DNA of 64,000 nt from Rosa chinensis (Eukaryota > Streptophyta > Magnoliopsida > Rosales > Rosaceae). Below the pieces are notes generated by a model, which was given only the letters and a program-made list of their open reading frames with translations, did no database searches and was not told the origin of the DNA. The stretch covers positions 41,564,001 to 41,628,000 of the forward strand of contig NC_037090.1 of assembly GCF_002994745.2 (NCBI RefSeq), in the 5' to 3' direction. The position numbers were made by a program, and so were the translations under genes. Of this stretch, positions 12,147 through 22,439 are shown piece by piece (positions within the stretch are counted from its first letter, which is position 1; each line of letters starts with the position of its first letter).

Positions 12147-12416
12147 TGGAGGACACACCTATCTTTTCCGTCCTTATCAACAATGGGCCACCTACAATTC
12201 TACCAAGGTTAGAGCATATTAGTCAACTAAATTGATTTAGCACCTTTGGTGATCTTATCAAGACAGCTAGCTATTTTGTCTTTTGCTATTTCAATTAGTT
12301 ATGTACTGTGACCCAAGCCATTTTTGAGACATCGAAGAAATGAAGTAGAGTTTTAAATTTCCTTCCCTTTTCATTCTCTCTGTTCATTTGTTCTTTCTGC
12401 AAATTGCATCCCATCA
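12144..12416 (+). repeat. 3' LTR of the chromovirus
   Basis: 273 bp, four bases longer than the 5' LTR through two 2-bp insertions. No clear polypurine tract precedes it, which is unusual. Its end lies 94 bp upstream of the lyase ATG, with only the TSD and a short leader between. Confidence 0.95.
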
Positions 12417-12421
12417 GACAC

Positions 12422-12510
12422 ACACTCCCATAAAAAACCTCGGTATTTATTAGGTAGGGCATGAGCGTTATTCAAATTCCAACTCGCACTCGCTCAACTA
12501 TCAGAGCAGC
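12422..12510 (+). promoter_or_regulatory. 5' leader of the lyase gene (proximal part)
   Basis: 89 bases separate the gypsy TSD from the ATG at 12511. The leader holds an A/T stretch 'tatttatta' near 12444 but no good TATA box at normal spacing. The promoter is therefore either in the severed upstream block (before 6927), now 5.5 kb away, or replaced by the LTR. Confidence 0.5.
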
Positions 12511-15500
12511 ATGGCGGAGTCAGACACCCACAATTTACAAACCGTCGTCCTTGATGGCAACCAGCTGATTGCCAAGTCCCTGGCCCGTTTCGGCGTAGAC
12601 CGCATGTTCGGGGTGGTGGGCATCCCTGTCACCTCCCTAGCAAACCGCGCAGTCTCGCTTGGTGTCCGATTTCTCGCCTTCCATAACGAGCAGTCCGCCG
12701 GCTATGCAGCCTCCGCCTACGGTTACCTAACGGGCCGCCCCGGCGTCCTCCTCACCGTTTCGGGCCCTGGCTGCGTCCACGGGCTGGCGGGCCTCTCCAA
12801 CGCCATGGCCAATGGGTGGCCCATGGTCATGATCTCCGGCTCCTGTGATCAGAAAGATTTCGGCCGCGGCGATTTCCAGGAGCTCGATCAGATCGCAGCC
12901 GTGAAACCCTTTTCCAAGTTCGCTGTTAAAGCCAAGGATATTAACGAGATACCCGAATGCGTGTTGCAGGCTCTTGCTCATGCCGGTTCGGGCCGACCCG
13001 GCGGTTGTTATTTGGATTTCCCGTCGGATGTTCTACACCAGACTATTTCCGATTCGGAGGCTGAGGGCCTACTGGCCGGCGCTGCCGGGAGATTCCGAAA
13101 ATTATCGGAAGAGGTGGTTTTCAATGTGCAGAATTCGCAGATTGAGGAAGCGGCTTCACTGCTTCGACACGCGGAGAGGCCTCTGATTGTGTTTGGTAAA
13201 GGAGCGGCATTTGCTCGAGCTGAGAGTGCTCTGACGAAGCTAGTTGAGACCACCGGAATCCCATTCCTGCCTACTCCTATGGGAAAGGGATTGTTGCCTG
13301 ATACCCACGACCTGGCGGCAACCGCGGCGAGGTCACTGGCCATCGGCAAATGTGACGTTGCGCTTGTGGTTGGCGCAAGGCTTAACTGGCTCTTGCACTT
13401 TGGTGAGCCACCCAAGTGGTCCAAGGACGTCAAGTTCATTTTGGTTGATGTTTGCCAGGAAGAGATTGAGCTGAGAAAACCTCATCTGGGTTTGGTTGGT
13501 GATGCCAAATTGGTTTTGGAAAAATTGAATAAGCAGATTAAAGATGACCCCTTTTGTTTGGGGAGGTCTCATCCATGGGTCGAAGCAATTTCCCGCAAGG
13601 CCAAGGAGAATGTTTTGAAAATGGAGGCCCAATTGGCTAAACAAGTTGTGCCCTTTAATTTCTTGACACCAATGAAAATTATTAGAGATGCAATTTTGGG
13701 ACTGGGTACCCCTGCTCCTATACTGGTTTCTGAGGGGGCGAACACCATGGATGTTGGCCGAGCTGTATTGGTTCAGACTGAACCGAGGACCAGATTGGAT
13801 GCAGGGACTTGGGGGACAATGGGGGTGGGTCTTGGTTACTGCATTGCAGCTGCTGTGGCTTCTCCTGACCGGCTTGTGGTTGCGGTGGAAGGAGATTCTG
13901 GATTTGGGTTCAGTGCAATGGAAGTTGAGGTATGTTCCGCCGCATGTTTACTCTTATATAATATATGTTTTGTTCATCATGATAACGTGTGGTTATGTAG
14001 ATAGCATTCATTCATTTTAAGCAAGCATAGTGTGTTTGTTTTGCATCTATAGTTTCAGTTACAAAGTATAAGCGGTGATGTGTAGATAACTTGATTGTTT
14101 TTGCTTTTGTTTTTGTTTATTTTTAATTAAAGAAATTTAAGGAAAAATTGTGGAAAAGAGAGATGATAGAGGTGAGGAAAAAGTAGAGAATATATATAGA
14201 ATTTGAAATGCTAAAGACCAAAATTAAAATATCTTGGGATATGATTTCTCAGATGGACTTAGTTTAGAATGAAACGTATGATCATTGGAATATAGTTTCA
14301 CGAAACAAAGAACTCATATATTTCAACACCTTGAGAATATAGAGATACAACTAGGTTGCAAGTTGCATATTATGATTTACCAATTAAAAGTCCCCTCTGG
14401 CCTTATTAAGAGGAAGAAATAAAGATCACTTGGTGTACATGGTAAGTGAAGATCACTTGTTTATCTGATAAGAGAAGATCACTTGCAGTTCATTTAATTA
14501 AAATTAGAGAACCTTTGTTTTGACATTCTCAACCTGTAGAACTAAAGTCCAACTGTGAAAAGAGAGAAAGGAACACTGGTGTGGGACAGAGGCAGGCAAG
14601 CAAAAACTTTAAGAGTAGCTAGAGAGGGATAGATGTTGTAAAGGTAAATCGTTGTTTTGTGTTGAAGAGGATTGGAGAAGTGTCAAATTGGTTTAATTGT
14701 TTTATATTGTTCTGTCTTCTCCTCTTCTGTTTTTAATTTTATTTTCTTATTTTAAAAACATATGCAGTCAGAAGATAGGGTTTATTTATGGTCAGCTAAA
14801 GTAAGGGAGGCGGTCTGAAGTGGTGGACGGGTAAAATGAGTGAGGAGGTTCTAGGAAATGGGATGCGTAAGTGAGGGTGGGGCTTAAGAAAATGGCTGGG
14901 CTATACTTGTAAATGTGGAAGGAGTGAGATACGGGGTTTTTTAGTCGTAAGAAGGGCCTTCATTCCAAAAGTCCGCGCTAGTGTCTTTATGAAAGAGTGC
15001 TCTTACTTCCTTTTTATTAGAAAGTTTAAAACCTTGTTTCTAACTTTATATAATTCTTTTTCCTCGAATGCGAGCTTCCAAATAGCAAATCTGATCTTTT
15101 AGTTGATAGTCATCTCGGATAAGCATTCCGGTTCTTGCATACTGAAGCCAGAAAGGCTTTGGAAGAGAGAGAGAGAGAGAGAGTTACTTCCTTTTTATTA
15201 GAAAGTTTAAAACCATGCGAGCTTCCAAATAGCAAATCTGATATTTGAGTTGATAGTCATCTCAGATAAGCATTCCGGTTCTTGCATACTGAAGAAAGAA
15301 AGGCCTTGGGAGGGAGGGAGGGAGGGAGGGAGGGAGGGAGGGAGAGAGTTACTTCCTTTTTATTAGAAAGTTTAAAACCTTGTTTCTATAATTCTTTTTC
15401 CTCGAATGTGAGCTTCCAAATAGCAAATCTGATCTTTGAGTTGATAGTCATCTCAGATAAGCATTCCGGTTCTTGCATACTGAAGAAAGAAAGGCTTTGG

Positions 15501-17087
15501 AAGAGAGAGAGGGAGGGAGGGAGGGAGGGAGGGAGGGAGGGATTCCTTTATATTAAGTTTCGAATTTGGTTCCCTTTCTTTTGACGATCTTTAATCTGTA
15601 AGCTTTCTGCTTAGTTTTACAGCATGACGCTCAGGAGTCATTGCTGTCTTTGTTTTCGTTTCTATGGGACAGAAATGGCATAGTTTCTGTATGTATTTTC
15701 TAGCAGAACAGCATATTAAAGTGCCTTAGTTCTGGGTAAAAAATTTCAAGCTTTGTCTGACAAAAAACATCTTCGAATGCTGTGATTTCTTTCTGTCTAA
15801 ATTCATGTGCTTTAGTTTTGGGTCTGATAAGTAACAGCTTGCAATGTTGTTATCTCTTTTTGTTTTTTCTTCTCTTCTGTATATGTATGTATAGAGGATC
15901 CACTTTTTTTTATCACATCTCGGCAGATCCACCATTCAGTTTTTAAGTATCCATGAGTAGATCACTTTATGCAAATTTTTAGCCCAATTGAAAATCATTA
16001 AGGTACTAAAGTAGATCAAATTAATGGATGAACCAAATGTGTATAACTTGAATTGTTCATGTTCATAATAGTAATGGTTATGAATGCCTTAATGATTTCC
16101 GATTTGGCTGAAAATTTACAGAAGTGATATACTCATGGAGTGCTATGATGTATTTGCCGAGTTACGATCACAATTGGATCCCACTAGGGATCCCTTAAAA
16201 TTGCAAAGAAAGGGATGCATTACTAGAAGGGTCTTGTATATTGATATTGCTATCTATGATAGACTGATAGATAACTAGTATTTAGAGTAGACGGCAACAT
16301 ATTTGGTTTAAATCCTTGAAGAGGATTCGCTAATTGTGTTTACAATGATGGGGGAAGAGGAGCAGGAAAACAATAGTATTCCCACACGATTTCTCACCAA
16401 ACCCTGATAAGTTGATGAAATGATGAGAAACTTGAAATGGAAACATTACCACCCTATTTTTATCCATTCAGGTTTCTGTTATTGGGCTCTACTATATGTA
16501 GCCTTTGTTAATTTCACCAAACCTTTATTGTGAAGCTCTATTTGTTTGACATGATTATCAGTTTCAACTTCTTTCGCTTTAAGAAAGAACCTCCTTGACC
16601 TTTTGATTGGCCTCATTATGTCTTTGTTTGTTCATTGGCTCAATTGACACACACAGACAACCCCATACATATAATCATGTGTCTTTTATGTATCTGCTTG
16701 TCTGTAGCATTTGTTTTGACTCCCTAAAAGACATTATCTTATGCGGTGTACACTTTTTCCTGACTTCTGCAGACATTGGTTCGGTACCAGTTGCCTGTTG
16801 TTGTGATTGTCTTCAACAATGGTGGTGTATACGGTGGTGACCGAAGAAGCCAAGATGAAATAAATGGGCCTTACAAAGATGACCCGGCTCCCACTTCTTT
16901 CGTCCCGAGTGCCGCTTATCACACACTGATTGAAGCTTTTGGAGGCAAAGGTTATCTTGCTGGGACACCTGAGGAACTCAAGTCTGCCCTTGCGGAATCC
17001 TTTGCAACAAGAAAACCAGCTGTTATAAATGTAATTATTGATCCTTATGCTGGTTCAGAAAGTGGGAGACTTCAACATAAAAACTGA
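12511..17087 (+). CDS. HACL: 2-hydroxyacyl-CoA lyase / oxalyl-CoA decarboxylase
   Basis: Thiamine-diphosphate (ThDP)-dependent enzyme that cleaves 2-hydroxyacyl-CoA or decarboxylates oxalyl-CoA to formyl-CoA; in plants it belongs to fatty-acid alpha-oxidation and oxalate breakdown. Two exons: 12511-13929 (473 codons) and 16773-17087, joined in phase 0 (donor GTATGT, acceptor TTCTGCAG), giving 577 aa, near the usual plant length of about 570. The N-terminal pyrimidine-binding domain has the catalytic Glu in HNEQ (E60). The middle domain starts around residue 200. The ThDP motif GDS (461-463) lies at the end of exon 1 and its NN partner (488-489, VFNNGG) in exon 2. The C-terminus (HKN) is not a standard peroxisomal PTS1. 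The start is the first ATG after the leader and begins the family-like N-terminus. I see no lesions, so it is probably functional; expression may be altered by the gypsy insertion 94 bp upstream. Confidence 0.95.
13930..16772 (+). other. Single 2.8 kb intron of the lyase gene
   Basis: Bounded by GAG|GTATGT and TTCTGCAG|ACA. It is AT-rich with no transposon of its own that I can recognise, apart from the tandem repeat at 15003-15542. Short open frames in it show no domain. Confidence 0.9.
15003..15542 (+). repeat. Threefold tandem repeat with purine microsatellites
   Basis: Three units (15003-15183, 15184-15348, 15349-15542) each begin TTACTTCCTTTTTATTAG, contain GCTTCCAAATAGCAAATCTG and GCATTCCGGTTCTTGCATAC, and end in a purine run. 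Unit 1 ends in (GA)n, while units 2 and 3 end in (GGGA)n. Unit 2 lacks about 35 bp present in units 1 and 3. Junctions fall exactly at the microsatellites, suggesting duplication through slippage or unequal exchange there. Confidence 0.93.
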
Positions 17088-17271
17088 TGCAAGCGTCAGC
17101 TGCATCTTTGTGTGCTTATCTCTGCCGGTAAAGTTTCATCTGCAGTCTGTATCAATAATGCAAACTGGCTTAGTTCCTTCTTAATTAATCATGTAATCTG
17201 GTGTGAGCTTAATTTGGAGTCATCGTTACAAGGAATTAAACTCATCACATGGTTGGTTTGTTGTAGTGACA
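17088..17271 (+). other. 3' untranslated region of the lyase gene
   Basis: Non-coding AT-rich sequence follows the TGA; AATAAT near 17153 could serve as a weak polyadenylation signal. The region ends where a TGTAGTGAC LTR-like terminus begins. Confidence 0.5.
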
Positions 17272-18767
17272 GAACCCGAACTGGATTCCACTCCGAAACC
17301 TGAATCGAGCCTGCAAGGTGCACCTTAGGTAAAGTTTTACCGAAAATTCGGCAGAACTTCCCCTAAAACAGACTACTCAAATTTACAATTAATCTCACAA
17401 CCATACATACATTCCAAATATTTTACATTGCGGAATGTAATTCAATTCAGCACAACCACCAACATCTAATTTCTATGTAGTTAAACATCCTCCCGAATAG
17501 ATTTGGTTATCAGAGCAAGTCTATGAAAATTAGGCTGATATCTGACATAGGTAGGTTAAGTAATAACCTACCGTCAAAGCAGAAGTAGTGGATCCTAGAT
17601 CTCGATTCTTGAACATACAACCTCGGCGAATCTAAAATCTGGGCAGTTAGAAACCGAAGGGCTTTGGGAAAAGCATTGAAAACCATTAAGAGTGAGTGGA
17701 CGAAAATAAACTAATTTACGAAGATAAACTGATTGAATGCTTTCCCAATATCTTCTTACTAAAATCCGGCATGCAGCACAATTTAGGAAAATACTCTAAA
17801 TCCGGTTCTTTTAAAATCAACTTTCAGTGCAAAACGTTCGATGATTAGAGGGTGCTGCCGTCTAGTCATCTCATGCCATCTAGAGGGGATTGCCGACCAG
17901 AGGATTCATCGGAGGAGACTGCCGATCCGAATTTAGAAGGCGGTGGTTAGAGGGTATTGTCAACTAACCATAGATAGTTAGAGGGGTCTGTTGACTAACT
18001 ATCTCATGCTATCTGGAGGGGATTGCCGACTGGTGTATAGTCTAGAGGGAACTGCCGACTAGACTAATACTTGGAGGGGACTGCTGACCAAGTAATGCAT
18101 TCATGCGACCATGATGGCCTCCTTATCATGTCACGTTTCAAAAATCTCTTTCTCTTCGAAAACTGTGAAGCCATGGTTAATCATTTAATTTAAATCTCAA
18201 AATAATTCATAAGCAAAATTTCGTGGTGCATGCAATATTTATTTAAAACAAAGTCCACTCACTAGTAAGCCTCGGAGCTAAGTCTGCTGCCTGATGGGAT
18301 CCTCTTCACTCGAGGGCTCAATATGTACTGTACAAATTTGGTAGCGTTTGAAAATAATGATAGGAGAATCATTTAATATCGACTATCATTTCCACGAAAA
18401 TAATAATGAATCAAATTACTTGTAAATCCCCTAAACCCGGCTTTCTCCATTTAGGGTTGATAATATTTGGAATCTTTGGTTCTCAACGATTCTTAAAATC
18501 CCCAGATTCTCTCTTAACACTCTCTAACCCTCTTTCAATTTCTCGAATTCCAATGTCGACCACAAAAATAAATAATCAATAAAAATTCTACATTAACACC
18601 CTCCAATGAAAATCAAAATTCAATATTTCTGAACACCAAGTGTGTCCAAAGGTCTCCAAATCGTCAGGGTATAATTTACAAGTTAAAATAATGCATTTAT
18701 AGGGGCTGCAAGCTCCACAAGGCGCCACCACACCATTTCCAAATCCGGTGGACCCACCTACAGTACA
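17272..18767 (+). mobile_element. LTR-like element of the B/C class, right end unresolved
   Basis: Starts TGTAGTGACAGAACCC and contains CCGAAAATTCGGCAGAACTT, which is matched by a diverged version in the element starting at 28557. A private minisatellite at about 17850-18090 repeats a motif on the pattern 'gaggggattgccgac'. The right end abuts the truncated gypsy LTR; no matching TSD could be read. No coding frame. Confidence 0.5.
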
Positions 18768-19141
18768 ATGATCTCAACAACAAACCAAACAACTTTTGTA
18801 CCTGCAACAACAATCAATTCCAAAACAATTAATCCGGCGAGCTACTGTTCGCCCACTATTCTCACCTTTGATTTTTCCTCCTCCAGTCAATTCATGATGG
18901 GCCTCCCAGCAACTAAAGGAATAACTTGAAGATTTCTTGGTCCAATGAGGCCCATTTACAATGGTGTACCGTTTCATTCATAATACTCTGCGTTTAATTA
19001 TTTACTGGTGTATGTTGTAGACTACATAAGTCATGTATTTGTTGCTGTAAAGATCAATGAGAATTTGCTTCCTCTGTTTTTCCTTGTTTCACTTTTCTTC
19101 TGCAACTTTTGTTACTCTTTTAAACCCAGTCTCCTATTAAG

Positions 19142-19153
19142 TGGTATCAGAGC
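19142..19153 (+). promoter_or_regulatory. Primer-binding site, initiator-Met tRNA type
   Basis: TGGTATCAGAGC is the exact common plant PBS and lies directly after the LTR end and about 40 bp before the gag reading frame. Confidence 0.85.
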
Positions 19154-19180
19154 CCTTCAAGTAGTTTAGAGTTTCGTTCG

Positions 19181-20328
19181 TTGCTGTCACATCCTCGTTC
19201 TGCATCCTCTTCGCGCCATCAGGATCCTAACCCACTAGAGTTGGATCTTCAGCTACATCGCGATCAAATGTCGACAGATTTTCAAGACATCAGGGAGTAT
19301 ATGCGCTCTCAGAATTCTGCTTTACGCTTAGAATTGCTTGAAGAAATTCGTCAGCTGCGAGTGACCCATTTGAGGGTGCTAGTACTTCTCAAGCAAAGGC
19401 CTCGCCGTCACCAAGATTGTCGTCATCTCCGAAGACGTCGTCGTCGTCACCACCAGCATCAGTACACCCCCCAGTTTCCCTCGTGAGCTCGGCTTTGGGT
19501 AACTTTCATTCTACAATTCCTGATCTATCAGTATTACCTTTATATAGCTCGTTTATGACTGGTGTCCCAAATACGCATATGATGAGTATGGAATTACCTA
19601 ATTTGCTTGGTTCAATGGTCTCTTTGCCGATGGGCTTTGAGTAGTGGAGCTTGATGATGGAACCTATTTCTCAATATTATTCAGCACCACAATACTTCCA
19701 TATGCCATATGTTTCTCACAATATTCCAAGTTCACAGCCACAATATGTTTCTCACAATATTCCATCATCACAACCACAGAGTCATCGAAGCTCATTCAAT
19801 ATGACATATTCTGGACCTTACCCTGTGTCTTATATTGATTTTACGCCCACGTCATCACAACTGTGCTTTCAAGCCCCTCCCTACTTCCTTAATGTGAGCC
19901 ACCTTCGATCCAAACAGCCTATCCATTGATTGTCGTCTCACCCAACATATGTTGTTACTACAACCCAATACCCTCAGTTTTACAATCAGTCACCTAACAT
20001 GCCTCCAGGTCCCCAGTATGCCCAAATGATTCTCAATTCACATGGTGCCCATAATGCACATGATCCTTGGCTTCCTATTATAAAGCAAATGCGTCTTCAT
20101 TTTGCAACATTTGATGGGGGTAATCCTGTGGACTGGTTGAATAAGTTAGAGCAATATTTTGCTCTTTATCAGATTCCAGAAGATAGGCAGGTGACAGTTG
20201 CAGTGATGCATCTTATGGGAGAAGCGGCAGACATGTGGCATTTATTTAAGGATGATTATCCCAAGAATTGGATGGAGTTTGCTGACTTGATGATGAGACA
20301 ATTTGGTTCTTACAACCGTGTGGATTAG
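19181..20328 (+). pseudogene. Decayed gag of the second gypsy element
   Basis: The reading frame is carried in pieces in different frames: a coiled-coil-like N-terminus (19181-19400, DQMSTDFQDIREYM), a Ser/Pro/Tyr-rich linker (19651-19929), and the capsid domain (19930-20328) with FATFDGGNPVDWLNKLEQYF and later DMWHLFKDDYP. Stops and at least two frame changes separate them. After the last TAG a few more gag codons (QAALVKLQQC) remain, then similarity is lost. Confidence 0.85.
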
Positions 20329-20334
20329 CAAGCG

Positions 20335-20810
20335 GCACTAGTTAAGCTCCAGCAGTGTGGTTATGTACTTATCAACTGAAGCATGGCATCCAAACAACCA
20401 TAAAACACTTGGAGCCTTCTGATAACCAAACTTCAGTCTACAGAAGATGAACCAACATATTTGTTCAGTCTACAAATTTGGGGTCCTCATCGGCTTTCGT
20501 TTTGTGATCTGAGGTTAAATTTGTTCAGTTTGCGGTTGCTGCATGTTTGTGGGTTCTACTGTTGTTCATTGTTCATGTAATGTTTCAGCAATCTCTGATT
20601 GAACTACTGATTCACCTTGGTCATACCTTCTATTTATTTTCGTTGCTATGGAAAATGTTCCAAGTCTTGCGTTCTGTTCCTCACAATTTTTTATTTAAAT
20701 GGACATCCTATTTGTGCAATGAGGTTTGTAAGCATCACTAGTTGCTTTTCCTTGTTTTTCTTTCTTTTGTCTTTTGTTTTACCAACTAGCAAGTTGGTCT
20801 TATTTTGCAG
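20335..20810 (+). other. Unassigned; probably intron of the RFC1 fragment
   Basis: AT-rich sequence with a pyrimidine-rich tract leading to the acceptor TATTTTGCAG at 20801-20810. I could not find the preceding RFC1 exon here, so the 5' gene end was lost before or with the gypsy insertion. Confidence 0.4.
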
Positions 20811-21359
20811 AGAGAAAGAAATTTTAATAGATTTGGAGGTTGGCTGGGAAAGAACTCAACATTAGGCAAAAATCTGAGGCTCTTAGAAGATTTGCATTTC
20901 CATCTTCTTGCATCTCGTGAATCTAGTTCAGGGTGGTAATATCTTGTTTTGAACGTATGGTTACTATCTAATATCTTTCTGTTTGACTTTTACCATGGCT
21001 TGTCCGTAATGGTGGTTTTGAACTTTCCCTTCTGTTTTTTCTCTTTCTTCATCAAACTAAGGCTCTACTGTGTATCCGTTTCCCCGTGTATACAGTATTC
21101 CGGTTACACATTGCCAGACTGTGTAGATCCTTTCTCTTTGGCTTGATATTTTACGTTTCGAAGAATATAAAATGATCAAAACATTGAAAAGTAGTCTGAT
21201 ATACTGGTTTGATTAGAAACTATAGTGTTGGTTCAATCTAGGTGGGATCAGAGATTGTGAGTGTTGCGTTTCACCAGTTGTTTCTTGTAAATCCTAGTCA
21301 GAACGATCAATGGATATCTCCTCTGTCCTTTTTCGATCCTAAGCTAAAGTACCTCCCAA

Positions 21360-21700
21360 GGTACAAGCAGTAGCTTGGTTTATTGCTCATGGGAAGATGA
21401 ATACATGAGACTTAGGTAAAAGGAGATGGGCCTTCTGGTTGCCTCTCCCAACACTACTGGTGTGATATGTAAAAAGTCTGCTGAAAGTTCAGATCATTTG
21501 TTGCTACATTGCCCCATTGCAATGACATTGACAAAAATTGTTTTGGGACTGTAAAGTGAGACCAGTTTCTCGCAATACCTTATTGTGTGAGGTATAAGTT
21601 TCTTGGAGGGGAATTGTCCTGGTGAGATGTGCTATGTCGAACTTAGTTTCAGTGTGGATAGAATGGAATAGGAGGATTTTTGAGCAGAGCACCCAAAAGA
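21360..21700 (+). pseudogene. LINE ORF2 C-terminal (zf-RVT) remnant
   Basis: The translation shows AWFIAHGKMNT, then the Cys/His zinc-binding motif CKKSAESSDHLLLHC (21478-21531), then VWIEWNRRIFE, in that order but with stops and frame changes between. This is the zf-RVT tail of plant L1-type LINE ORF2. It lies inside intron 1 of the RFC1 fragment. Confidence 0.8.
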
Positions 21701-22439
21701 TTGCTTATAGAAGAGATCTACCTCCACACCCAGAATCATTTACCTCCAAAAACTAAAAACTAGCATCCTACCTCTCTATGCTCTGTTTCTCATTTACTGC
21801 ACACACTATTTAAAAGTTGATTGGGTTACGTGGTTCGAGCAATCTGTAGGAACTTTCTTTTTTTTATTCCTTCATTGAGACTAAGCATTTCCTCAACTAC
21901 CCTACAGAATGCATAATGGAATAGACTATATGTACTGATGAGGTTATAAGCCTCACAAATAAGAGGCCAAGCAACGTAGACCTACTCAAACTCTAGAGAA
22001 AAACTATAGATAGATGGCGGTGGCATATATACAAAGATGTATGCCTTTCTATGCTGTTCGTAAGAAAGCTGCAGGAAGTTTCTTTCTTCTTCTTCTTGTT
22101 CTTTTAGTTTTTATTTATTGTTATTTATTTTATTTTATTTATCCTGCATTGACACTAGGCATTATTCAAAATGCCTTTCCCTCCCCCTGAAATTTTATTA
22201 ATTTTTTTTTATTGGTTTGGATCCCTCCATTTGTTTTATAATTTCTATTTTAACCCCCGTTGAAGCTTCTGACTATTTTGTGCAATGTGAAATTATCAGG
22301 GAGACCCTGTGAATTGAATACCTTCCCCTACTTCTGAAACGATTGTCTATGCTGCTGCGTAAATTGTCGAAGGTTTGAATTTTTATTCTTGGGTGCATGT
22401 CAATAGGGAAAAAAAAAATGTAAAACAGTTTGGGTTGAA

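Larger units (their letters stand above)
6932..12416 (+). mobile_element. Ty3/gypsy chromovirus, complete but disabled, 5.5 kb
   Basis: LTRs at 6932-7200 and 12144-12416 both run TGATGGAGG...CCCATCA and are flanked by a perfect TSD, GACAC (6927-6931 and 12417-12421). Between them are a tRNA-iMet-type primer-binding site, a gag-protease-RT-RNase H-integrase-chromodomain order, and a C-terminal chromodomain. That order and domain define a chromovirus; the small size and short LTRs suit the Reina group, though Tekay-like motifs cannot be excluded by eye. The LTRs differ by about five substitutions and two 2-bp indels, so the insertion is fairly recent. The frame is broken by two TAG codons and four small insertions (see the pseudogene entries). 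It sits 94 bp 5' of the lyase ATG, in the same orientation. Confidence 0.95.
18768..20334 (+). mobile_element. Truncated second Ty3/gypsy element (LTR, PBS and gag only)
   Basis: A probable LTR (about 18768-19138) is followed by a PBS and a decayed gag. No protease, RT or integrase follows; homology to gag stops a little after 20330. No TSD can be assigned because the right end is missing. It lies between the lyase gene and the RFC1 exons. Confidence 0.75.

Noticed and set aside
17272..18767. Exact right end and TSD for the LTR-like element after the lyase gene
   Set aside because: TTTGT precedes it, but no CA-ending terminus followed by TTTGT was found; the right end is probably lost at the gypsy junction.
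22020..22290. Another RFC1 exon between 20935 and 22300
   Set aside because: Exons 1 and 2 join in phase and match the expected order without a missing segment, so no exon is needed there.
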